From contig URHG01000014.1 in NCBI GenBank assembly GCA_900547555.1, positions 1 to 54,712 of the forward strand: a stretch of DNA of 54,712 bases, in the 5' to 3' direction. The notes beneath the pieces are model-generated. The model was not told where the DNA came from and ran no database searches. It was given only the letters and a program-made list of their open reading frames with translations. This document shows positions 19,290 to 27,257 of the stretch, piece by piece. A program made the translations under genes and the position numbers. Every line of letters begins with the position of its first letter. Position 1 is the first letter of the stretch. This stretch comes from an uncultured Porphyromonadaceae bacterium. Its GTDB lineage: Bacteria; Bacteroidota; Bacteroidia; Bacteroidales; UBA11471.

Positions 19290-19311
19290 ACACCTATTTG
19301 ACCGAAAAATC
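19290..19311 (+). promoter_or_regulatory. Second copy of the shared 22-base element
   Basis: The plus strand reads ACACCTATTTG, four bases, then AAAAATC, identical in all 18 defined positions to 14604-14625 on the other strand. It lies 76 bases upstream of the HTCS start and faces the GH3 gene. Confidence 0.5.
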
Positions 19312-19344
19312 TCCCATACACCATCACTATTCTCCTTTTTTCCG

Positions 19345-19376
19345 AATAATGCACACTTTAATAAGAAATAATCCAC
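19345..19376 (+). promoter_or_regulatory. Direct-repeat pair A, AATAATnCAC, 22-base period
   Basis: AATAATGCAC at 19345-19354 is followed by AATAATCCAC at 19367-19376. A period of two helical turns is what an AraC-type dimer would contact. The closely related pair B lies at the GH3 end of the same intergenic region. Confidence 0.5.
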
Positions 19377-19609
19377 ACGAATCCGGCTTCTCTCGACTTT
19401 ATTTGCAAACGTAAACAGAATGCCATGAAGAAAAATATTCCTATCGCTTATCCCGACAAAACTTCATCGAGTCTGCCCTGTATTTCCCACACGAAACAAC
19501 AGGGTGATTTTTACCCACGCATACTCCGGAAGAAATCAAAAAAAGCACTTATCCGACCGGAAATTCTACCAACGGATTTTTTCGATCGAAATAAATTACA
19601 AACATATCG

Positions 19610-19640
19610 AATAATACACCTATTCAGCAAAATAATACAC
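19610..19640 (+). promoter_or_regulatory. Direct-repeat pair B, AATAATACAC, 21-base period, at the GH3 promoter
   Basis: AATAATACAC occurs at 19610-19619 and again, identical, at 19631-19640. The second copy ends 21 bases before a -7-like TTTATTTG (19662-19669), the usual position for an AraC-type activator touching the polymerase. Binding by the HTCS encoded next door is inferred. The rest of the 462-base HTCS-GH3 gap shows no credible gene. Confidence 0.55.
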
Positions 19641-19676
19641 TAATAATTTATTTTTTCTCTCTTTATTTGTAATGTT

Positions 19677-22266
19677 ATGAAAAAGATTATTTTTCTATCG
19701 CTCCTTTTGTGCGGAACATTGTCGCTAACGGCGCAAAACGAACCGTACAAGAATCCGCAACTTTCTCCCGAAGAGAGAGCGGCCGACTTGACGTCCCGCC
19801 TCACTCTCGAAGAAAAAGTCGCTCTCATGCAGAACACATCTCCGGCCGTAGAACGCTTGGGTATCAAACCCTACAACTGGTGGAACGAGGCCCTGCACGG
19901 CGTAGCCCGTGCCGGAGAAGCAACGGTATTCCCGCAAACCATAGGCATGGCCGCCTCTTTCGATCCCGACCTATTATATAAGGTATTCGATGCCGTCAGC
20001 GACGAGGCCCGTGCAAAATTCCACGACTTCCAGCGCAAAGGCCGATACGGGAAATATCAATGTCTGACTTTCTGGACTCCGAACGTCAACATTTTCAGAG
20101 ACCCCCGTTGGGGACGCGGGCAAGAGACCTACGGAGAAGATCCTTATCTCACCTCGGTACTGGGATTGCAAGTCATTCGAGGACTGCAAGGGCCTACCGA
20201 CTCGAAGTACGACAAGTTGCACGCTTGTGCCAAACACTTCGCCGTACATAGCGGCCCGGAATGGAATCGCCACTCTTTCAACGCCGAGAACATCGACCTA
20301 CGCGACCTGTATGAGACTTACCTTCCGGCATTCAAGACGGCTGTCATCGACGGCGATGTAAAAGAAGTGATGTGCGCATATAACCGTTTCGAAGGGAAAC
20401 CCTGCTGCGGCAGCGACCGTCTGTTGATGCAAATACTTCGAGACGAATGGAAATACAAATATCTCGTCGTAACTGACTGCGGTGCCATAAACGACTTCTA
20501 CAACCCGTCGAAGCATCATACCCACCCCGACTCGGCCAGTGCATCGGCCGACGCCGTACTGGCAGGAACCGATGTAGAGTGTGGAACCAGCTTTAAATCT
20601 CTCGTCAATGCCGTAAAAAAAGGATATATCAAAGAGAGCGACATCGACGTCAGTGTACGCCGCCTGCTTTCTGCCCGCTTTGCATTGGGAGAAATGGACG
20701 ATGAGAAACTGGTCGAATGGTCGAAAATACCCTACTCCGTCGTAGACTGCCCCGAACATCGGGCTCTTGCCCTCGAAATGGCAAAAGAATCGATCGTTCT
20801 GCTTCAAAACCGCAACAACGTATTACCTCTCTCCAAAAATACCAAAATCGCCGTCATGGGTCCCAATGCAAACGACTCTGTCATGCAATGGGCAAACTAT
20901 AATGGGACACCCCGGCGCACCATTACCCTGCTCGGCGGCATAAAAGAGAAAGTCGGCGACGTTACTTATGCAAAAACATGCGACTGGCTCTCTAACACCT
21001 CCTACGAATCGAAATTCAACTGGGCTCTACACCCCCGACAACAAACGGGGCATGGCCGCCACCTATTACAACAATACCGACCTGAGCGGAGAAATAGCCG
21101 CCACCCAAGTATATACATCGCCGGTAAACCGCGATGCCGGAGGTAACACGGTATTCGAGCCGGGAGTAAACCTCACCGATTTCAGCGCCCGTTTTGAAAG
21201 CGTGCTCCGCCCCGAAGAATCGGGAGAAATGCTGCTTACCGTCAATGCCGACGACGGATTCCGCATCATCGTCGACGGAAAAAAAGTGGCGGAAACATGG
21301 AAAAAGAATTCCAATGCCAAAAGAGAATACCGTTTCCTTGTCGAGAAAGGGAAAGAGTACGATATAGAAATCGACTATCTGCAACTGGCAGGCAAGGCCT
21401 TTTTGAAAATAGATCTCGGAATTATCCGGCAAAAATCGATAGAGGATGACCTCAAAACCATTACCGACGCCGATGTCGTAATCTTCGCCGGCGGTATCTC
21501 GGCTCAACTCGAAGGAGAATCGATGAGTGTCAACTATCCGGGTTTCAAAGGCGGAGACCGCACTCATATAGAGCTGCCCGAAATACAACGCAACATTCTG
21601 AAACGTCTGCACGAAATGGGCAAAAAAGTCATATTTGTCAACTATTCGGGCAGCGCAATGGGACTGGTTCCTGAAACCGAGACTTGCGAGGCCATCATAC
21701 AAGCGTGGTATCCGGGACAAGAAGGCGGAACAGCGGTGGCCGATATTATCTTCGGTGATTACAATCCGAATGGAAAACTTCCTGTAACTTTCTATCGGAA
21801 TACCGAACAACTCCACGACTATCAAGACTATTCGATGCAAGGACGTACCTACCGTTTCATGACGGAAAAACCACTCTATCCGTTCGGATACGGACTCAGC
21901 TATACCTCTTACTCCTACGGTAAACCGCAAGTGAAAAAAGCCGCAGTGAAAACCGGCAAGGATATACGCCTTACCGTGCCCGTCACCAATACGGGAAAAC
22001 GCGACGGAGTGGAAATCGTCCAAGTCTATATACATAAAACGGGTGATACCGACGGTGCGCCGATCAAAACCCTCCGGGCATTCAAACGAGTAAACCTCAA
22101 AGCCGGAGAAACACAAAAAGTAACGTTCGACCTCACACCCGAAGCATTCGCATTCTACGATCGTGCCAGCGGTTATATATTGACCCAACCGGGAGAGTAT
22201 CAAATCTTTGTCGGGGGCAGTTCCGCCAACGAAGACTTGCAGGAGCTCACCGTAAAACTGAAATAA
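19677..22266 (+). pseudogene. GH3 beta-glycosidase with inserted PA14 domain, interrupted by one frameshift
   Basis: Two overlapping frames together encode a full-length ~863-residue GH3 enzyme. Frame one (from 19677) gives a signal peptide (LSLTAQ), the catalytic barrel with NIFRDPRWGRGQETYGEDP, KHFAVHSGPE and VTDCGAI (nucleophile Asp267), and the start of the second domain (SIVLLQNRNNVLPL). Frame two (to 22266) gives the PA14 insert (GMAATYYNN, VNADDGFRI), then the rest of the alpha/beta domain (FAGGISAQLEGESM) and the fibronectin-III-like tail. Homology switches frame between 21012 and 21030, near AACTGGGCTC, where one extra base (or two missing) would explain it. The family removes terminal beta-xylose or beta-glucose residues; the VTDCGAI form is common in xylosidase-like members. 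It may be a true pseudogene or a sequence error. Confidence 0.85.
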
Positions 22267-22291
22267 TTTTCTTTTCATGTATACTTTCGCG

Positions 22292-22326
22292 AAAAAGGCT
22301 TCCCGATGGCGATCGGGGGCCTTTTT
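22292..22326 (+). terminator. Rho-independent terminator after GH3
   Basis: A long hairpin (AAAAAGGC pairing with GCCTTTTT, plus inner TCCCGAT/ATCGGGG) ends in a T run 26 bases after the GH3 stop. It separates GH3 from the serine hydrolase gene. Confidence 0.85.
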
Positions 22327-22440
22327 CATTTTTCGGACAATTGCCCAAATGTTTCACAACCCCAAAAAGAAAAACACATATTACCGTACCCTTTTACACC
22401 CGATTTTAATATCTTTACCGCTATTATAATCTTCCTCGCC

Positions 22441-23588
22441 ATGAAAAAGGGATCGAAAATCGTACTCATCACAGGAATAGTGATCACCGTTATCTATCTT
22501 TGCCTGCCCTACTACGTCCGGCAAGCCGTCATACACCTCTACCCCGATATCGATGACCTCGACCTTTTCGACAAACATGTCGTACACGCTCCGGATTCAA
22601 GTCGCACATGGGCCAAAGCCGCCGACTACAACCGATACAGAATGAGTCCCGAAGGAGATGCCTTTCTCGATGAAATGGGAACTGTCGCGTTCTTGGTTAT
22701 CCAACACGACAGCATCGTCTATGAAAATTATCGGAACGGCTGGAACGACACATCGACCTCCAATCTTTTTTCGGGAACAAAAAGCATTGTCGGTCTTCTC
22801 GTGGGTATTGCCCTTGAAGAAGGGTATATCAAGAATATCGACGACCCCGTAAGCAATTACCTGCCTGAATTCAAAGAAGGAGAGAAGTCCGATGTAACGA
22901 TTCGCAACCTGCTCACCATGAGTGCAGGATTGAGTTGGGACGAGTCCTACGCCTCGCTTTTCTCTCTCACCACGCAAGGATACTACGGCAATAATCTTCG
23001 GGAACTGGCATTGGGTCTCGATGTGATCGACAAACCGGGAAAACAATTCTCCTATCGAAGCGGGGAGACCCAAGTGCTGGCATTTACGTTGGAAGCCGCA
23101 ACCGGGAAGACAATAAGCGACTATGCCGAAAAAAATTATGGCGTCCCTTGCAAGCCGAGCACGACGCCTACTGGTTGCTCGACAGGAAAAACGGCGATGA
23201 AAAAGCATTCTGCTGCTTCCATACCACAGCACGTGACGCGGCACGATTCGGACACCTCATGCTCAACAACGGATATTGGCACGGACGTCCGGTCGTACCG
23301 GAAGATTATATGCGGGAAGCACTGACTCCGGCGTCCTATCTCTTGAACCAATGGGGTAACGGCGCGCTCGACTATTACGGCTTCCAAATATGGCTATTGC
23401 ATTACCGTGATCAAATAAATCCCTATTTTCGCGGCATGTTAGGACAATACATCATGGCAATACCAAGTCGCGATGCCATTTTCGTAAGACTGGGACACAA
23501 ATGCTCCAAAGAGTACATACGGGAAGCCAACAGCGACATCTTCGACCACCTCGACATTGTCATGCATATCCTCGACCAGAGAGAATAA
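22441..23588 (+). pseudogene. Membrane-anchored serine hydrolase (beta-lactamase/PBP-like) with a frameshift at an A7 run
   Basis: The first frame, from the ATG at 22441, gives one membrane helix (residues ~8-25) and the class C beta-lactamase-like fold with SxxK at S111-G-T-K114 and YRSGETQ as the second motif. At 23129-23135 (seven A) the homology moves to the -1 frame. That frame continues with LWRPLQAEHDAYWLLDR, FCCFHTTARDAARFG and VRLGHK and stops at 23588. Inserting one A would restore a ~382-residue protein of normal family length. The run A AAA AAT has the form of a -1 slippery heptamer, so full-length protein could still be made by slippage. Family members are esterases, peptidases or amidases; no substrate can be assigned. 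A weak promoter-like TATCTTTA lies upstream. Confidence 0.82.
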
Positions 23589-23695
23589 ACTCTGTAACCG
23601 GCAAACAATTTTCCAATGGCAGTTACCTGTAACAGAAACAAATACACCCAAAGATTTTACCTTTCCTTTTATTTCATGCGCTCGATTATTATATC

Positions 23696-23703
23696 TACTT
23701 TTG
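23696..23703 (+). promoter_or_regulatory. -7 element for the ABC ATPase gene
   Basis: TACTTTTG matches TAnnTTTG; a TTTC lies 20 bases upstream as a partial -33 box. The gene starts 57 bases downstream. Confidence 0.55.
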
Positions 23704-23760
23704 CAAAAATTTCAGTAAGGTCTCATTTAGGACATCATTTCTCATTGAATAACAGCCACC

Positions 23761-25221
23761 ATGCGAACGATTATATCTCTACAAGACGGTATTGCCGGCG
23801 ACTTGAACCGACGTTTCGATACTCCGATAAATTTTGAATTGAGAGAAGGTGAACACCTCGCCATCATAGGAGTGAACGGAAGCGGGAAAAGTACACTCAT
23901 ACAAACGGTTACCGGCCAACTTTTTCTGAAAACAGGCAAATTGTCTTTCGACTTCGGATCTGACTCCCATCGCTACACGTCCGAAAACATACGATATGTT
24001 ACATTCAACGATGCCTACGGCACAGCAACGGCCGATTACTATTATCAACAACGCTGGAATTCGCAAGACAGCGACCAAGCTCCTCGTGCAAAAGAGATAC
24101 TCGAACGCGAAAAATGCGACAATTCTTCGTGGAAAGCACAGCTTTATGATTTGCTGGGTATAAATTCTTTGCTCGAAAAACCCATTATCATGCTTTCTTC
24201 GGGAGAGTTGCGCAAAATGCATATCGCTAAGCTATTGCTCTCCGCTCCGAAAGTACTGATTCTCGAAAGTCCGTTCATCGGTCTCGATGCCCCATCGCGC
24301 CGGTTACTCATCGATTTGTTGCAACACCTCATCGACGAAGCTACGGTGCAAATCATACTTGTCGTTTCTGCCCCACAGGACATTCCGGCGTTTGTTACCC
24401 ATGTCTACGAAGTAGATAACATGCGTTGTAACCGGAAATTGTCTTTGCAAGAATACCGCGCACAAGAAACCATCACTGCCCGACGGGCTGCAATAAACGA
24501 CCGACACATCGCACTCCCCGTCCTTCCTGAGGAAAACGGAGAAGTATGTGCGGCCGAAGAAATCGTCCGGCTCGAAAATGTATCTATCCGCTATGGAAAC
24601 CGTACAATCATCGACCGCTTGAACTGGACTGTTAAAAACGGAGAAAAATGGTCATTATCAGGACCGAACGGAGCCGGAAAATCGACACTTCTCAGTCTGA
24701 TATGCGCCGACAATCCGCAGGCCTATTCGCAAAACATTACTCTTTTCGATCACAAACGGGGTAGCGGAGAAAGCATTTGGGACATCAAAAAACACATCGG
24801 TTACGTCTCACCCGAGATACATCGTGCCTATCTCAAAGACATTCCCGCGGCCGAAATCGTCGCCTCGGGATATTACGATACAATAGGGCTCTTTCGCAGG
24901 CTTACGCCTCAGCAAATAGAGTCCTGTTCGGGCTGGCTCGATGCATTCGGCATCTCGGCTCTTCGCGATCGCTCTTTCGTGAAATTATCTTCGGGGGAAC
25001 AACGCCTGCTACTCCTCGCCCGCGCACTGGTAAAAGACCCCGCCCTGCTTATTCTCGACGAACCCCTACACGGTCTCGACATTCTCAACAAAGAACTGGC
25101 CCGGGCCATCATCGAAACATTCGCCAGCCGCCCCAACAAGACCATCATCTATGTTACGCACTATCCCGAAGAGCTACCCCGATGCATAGACAAAACTCTC
25201 ATTCTCAAACGAAACGAATAG
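23761..25221 (+). CDS. Tandem-ATPase ABC protein, ModF/PhrA-like
   Basis: A 486-residue soluble protein with two ABC ATPase domains and no membrane helices. Domain one (~1-235) has Walker A GVNGSGKST and signature LSSGELRK. Its Walker B reads LILESPF rather than LILDEPF, and the switch-His region is VVSAPQD, so that site looks catalytically impaired. Domain two (~260-486) is fully canonical: GPNGAGKST, LSSGEQRLL, LLILDEPLHGLD and YVTHYPEEL. This layout matches the ModF/PhrA group, linked in other bacteria to molybdate uptake loci, but no permease is encoded nearby, so the substrate or role is unknown. The gene is monocistronic and convergent with the flavoprotein gene 10 bases away. Confidence 0.85.
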   Translation: MRTIISLQDGIAGDLNRRFDTPINFELREGEHLAIIGVNGSGKSTLIQTVTGQLFLKTGKLSFDFGSDSHRYTSENIRYVTFNDAYGTATADYYYQQRWNSQDSDQAPRAKEILEREKCDNSSWKAQLYDLLGINSLLEKPIIMLSSGELRKMHIAKLLLSAPKVLILESPFIGLDAPSRRLLIDLLQHLIDEATVQIILVVSAPQDIPAFVTHVYEVDNMRCNRKLSLQEYRAQETITARRAAINDRHIALPVLPEENGEVCAAEEIVRLENVSIRYGNRTIIDRLNWTVKNGEKWSLSGPNGAGKSTLLSLICADNPQAYSQNITLFDHKRGSGESIWDIKKHIGYVSPEIHRAYLKDIPAAEIVASGYYDTIGLFRRLTPQQIESCSGWLDAFGISALRDRSFVKLSSGEQRLLLLARALVKDPALLILDEPLHGLDILNKELARAIIETFASRPNKTIIYVTHYPEELPRCIDKTLILKRNE

Positions 25222-25231
25222 TTGTTTTTCT

Positions 25232-26179
25232 TTAAAACGAAAACCTTTCGGATCTCATTTTCAGCGTATCTCGATATACCGAAATCATATCATCGATAAT
25301 TTCGGCAGCACGTTGTTCGTTCGAAATCGTCGCCGAAACTTGGCCGATTTCCAATTCCCCATTCTGTAAATCTCCTTCGAAAATACCTTTTTTGGCTCGT
25401 CCTTTCCCCAACAACTCCCGCAATTCATCGATCGACGCCCCTCTTTGCTGCGCATTTTCCACGCTCTCGTAAAACTCGTTTTTAACCAATCTTACGGGCG
25501 ATAACTTTTTCAGTGTCAAAAAAGTATCGCCTTCTTGCAGGTTCAAGCAATGCTGTTTGAAATTTTCATGAGCCGAGCTTTCTTTTGAAAGAGCAAAACG
25601 ACTACCCACTTGCACACCCTCGGCCCCTAATAACATCACGGCAGCCATCGCCTCTCCCGATGCAATCCCTCCGGCTGCCAATAGAGGCAGGGACGTCGCC
25701 CGGCGTACGGCCGGAATGAGACACAAAGTCGACGTCTCTTCCCTCCCATTATGACCACCGGCCTCGAAACCTTCGGCAACAACCGCATCGACGCCGGCCT
25801 GCTCGCACTTACGGGCAAAACGCGAAGAAGACACGACATGTGCGACCGTAATACCATGATGATGGAGAAAATCGGTATAGAGTGCCGGATTTCCTGCGGA
25901 AGTAAAAACAATTCGCACCTTTTCCTCGATAAGTATCTGCATCAACTTATCGATTTCGGGGTACATTAAGGGAACATTCACACCGAAGGGATTACTTGTC
26001 GCCTCACGGCATTTCGCAATATGCTCCCGCAACGTATCTGGGTGCATCGAACCGGCTCCGAGCAACCCCAAACCACCGGCATTGCTCACCGCCGAAGCCA
26101 ACCGCCAACCACTACACCACACCATACCCCCTTGAACAATAGGATATCGGATACCGAAAAGCTCACATACTCGATTCAT
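25232..26179 (-). CDS. FMN-dependent FabK / nitronate monooxygenase-family oxidoreductase
   Basis: A 315-residue TIM-barrel flavoprotein. It begins with CELFGIRYPIVQGGM, the usual start of the 2-nitropropane dioxygenase/FabK family. AEGFEAGGHNG carries the active-site His of the family, and AAGGIASGEAMAAVMLLGAEGVQVGSRF is the FMN-phosphate-binding block. Members are either enoyl-ACP reductase II (FabK, final step of fatty acid elongation) or nitronate monooxygenase; length and motifs fit FabK slightly better, but I cannot decide without comparison. It is a single gene on the minus strand, convergent with the ABC ATPase. The 193 bases between it and the next gene hold nothing recognisable. Confidence 0.85.
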   Translation of the reverse strand: MNRVCELFGIRYPIVQGGMVWCSGWRLASAVSNAGGLGLLGAGSMHPDTLREHIAKCREATSNPFGVNVPLMYPEIDKLMQILIEEKVRIVFTSAGNPALYTDFLHHHGITVAHVVSSSRFARKCEQAGVDAVVAEGFEAGGHNGREETSTLCLIPAVRRATSLPLLAAGGIASGEAMAAVMLLGAEGVQVGSRFALSKESSAHENFKQHCLNLQEGDTFLTLKKLSPVRLVKNEFYESVENAQQRGASIDELRELLGKGRAKKGIFEGDLQNGELEIGQVSATISNEQRAAEIIDDMISVYRDTLKMRSERFSF

Positions 26180-26372
26180 ACCTGTAATTTATAATTCAAA
26201 ATTTCTTCTAAGAAACAAATAAAAAACCGATATTTCCTACGGGAAAAAGAAAAAAGGAGAGAAAAATGTGTTAAAATCGGAAAAGAAAATTCTCCGTTTA
26301 CAATAAAGAACGGAATTCCCCTGTACCGAACGCAAACATTCGGGGGTAAAGCCTCGAAATGCAGGCCGTATT

Positions 26373-26819
26373 TTACCGACTCCTGCTCAATTTATAACGA
26401 AAAGAAGATCCGGTTTTCACCACGGAATCGACCCGAAAAAAAGCAATCGGAGCCCCGTATGGTAAAATATAAGAAATAGCACTTTCGGACAAAGGCAATA
26501 CATCGGCCGATGCCGGATAACGGGAAAGCGATGATTCGGAAGTAAGAATCAATACCGAGTCTCCGGCAGCTACAATATCGTCGACATCTCCCACATAGGC
26601 CGACGAGACAAAACAAAAATAAGTATAGGGATTCCGACTATAAAGCGTATCGATCTGTGCATGACGAAACCAAGTATCCGATGTCTCCGGGACATGGACA
26701 TTCTCCAAAACCTCTTGCATGACAGGCTCAGGAACACGCATACCTTTCTTAAAAAAATAATAACCGACTCCCACGACAAGGAGTAAAAGAAATGACCACA
26801 ACAGCGAACTTTTTCTCAT
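26373..26819 (-). CDS. Small membrane-anchored protein of unknown function
   Basis: The ATG at 26819 gives 148 residues: MRKSS, one membrane helix (~6-22, LLWSFLLLLVVGVGYYF), then a mostly hydrophilic extracytoplasmic part rich in beta-strand patterns (DSVLILTSESSL, APIAFFRVDSVV). The upstream promoter is a perfect match to the Bacteroidetes consensus, which supports expression. I recognise no family and no catalytic motif. It lies alone, downstream of the tRNA-Val terminator. The N-terminal helix may be an uncleaved anchor. Confidence 0.75.
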   Translation of the reverse strand: MRKSSLLWSFLLLLVVGVGYYFFKKGMRVPEPVMQEVLENVHVPETSDTWFRHAQIDTLYSRNPYTYFCFVSSAYVGDVDDIVAAGDSVLILTSESSLSRYPASADVLPLSESAISYILPYGAPIAFFRVDSVVKTGSSFRYKLSRSR

Positions 26820-26843
26820 AATGTAAAAAGATTGACGGATATG

Positions 26844-26874
26844 CAAATATAGGGAAATCGGTAAAAGTATCAAA
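26844..26874 (-). promoter_or_regulatory. Promoter of the small membrane protein gene
   Basis: On the minus strand TTTG (26874-26871), 19 bases, then TATATTTG (26851-26844). This is a perfect Bacteroidetes -33/-7 pair, 24 bases before the start codon. Confidence 0.8.
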
Positions 26875-26880
26875 TAAAAA

Positions 26881-26906
26881 AGCGACTTGTCGCATGACAA
26901 GTCGCT
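26881..26906 (-). terminator. Terminator of the tRNA-Val transcript
   Basis: An 11-bp perfect stem (AGCGACTTGTC with GACAAGTCGCT, 4-base loop) followed by six T on the minus strand, just after the 3' end of the second tRNA-Val. Confidence 0.88.
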
Positions 26907-26911
26907 CTCGG

Positions 26912-26986
26912 TGGGCGTTGAGGGATTCGAACCCCCGACCCTCTGCTTGTAAGGCAGATGCTCTGAACCAGCTGAGCTAAACGCCC
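26912..26986 (-). tRNA. tRNA-Val (anticodon TAC)
   Basis: 75 bases without CCA. The acceptor stem GGGCGTT pairs with AACGCCC, the anticodon loop is CTTACAA and the T-loop is TTCGAAT. CCA is not encoded (ACCG follows). The T-stem contains GGGGG/CCCTC. Confidence 0.97.
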
Positions 26987-27024
26987 GAAAGTTGCTTTTT
27001 ATAAAACAAGAGGTGAAGATGGAG

Positions 27025-27099
27025 TGGGCGTTGACGGATTCGAACCGCCGACCCTCTGCTTGTAAGGCAGATGCTCTGAACCAGCTGAGCTAAACGCCC
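27025..27099 (-). tRNA. tRNA-Val (anticodon TAC), tandem copy
   Basis: Identical to the neighbouring tRNA-Val 38 bases away except for one T-stem pair, GGCGG/CCGTC in place of GGGGG/CCCTC. This is a compensated G-C to C-G swap, so both fold well. It is the promoter-proximal copy. Confidence 0.97.
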
Positions 27100-27125
27100 G
27101 ATGTGCTTTTATCGAAAAAGCGAGG

Positions 27126-27155
27126 CAAAGGTACAAGATTTTTTCAACATTCAAA
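27126..27155 (-). promoter_or_regulatory. Promoter of the tRNA-Val pair
   Basis: On the minus strand TTTG (27155-27152), 18 bases, then TACCTTTG (27133-27126), 26 bases before the first tRNA base. Confidence 0.65.
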
Positions 27156-27192
27156 ATAAAATCGCTTTTTTTCTGCAAAAATCATCTTTTTC

Positions 27193-27223
27193 TTGGGAGA
27201 ACCGATCCGATATACTAACTTTG
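27193..27223 (+). promoter_or_regulatory. Promoter of purB
   Basis: TTGG (27193-27196), 19 bases, then TAACTTTG (27216-27223). The -7 box is perfect and the -33 box has one mismatch; purB starts 34 bases downstream. Confidence 0.65.
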
Positions 27224-27257
27224 TTTTTTTAAAAAACTAAGACTTAATACGATAAAT

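Noticed and set aside
19425..19643. A 72-codon frame with an ATG in the HTCS-GH3 intergenic region
   Set aside because: Its product has no recognisable pattern, it overlaps the regulatory repeats, and it lacks a promoter or ribosome site.
20968..22266. Taking the second GH3 frame as a separate gene with a new start
   Set aside because: Its first residues are out-of-frame noise. Homology begins only near 21025, so it is the second half of the GH3 gene.
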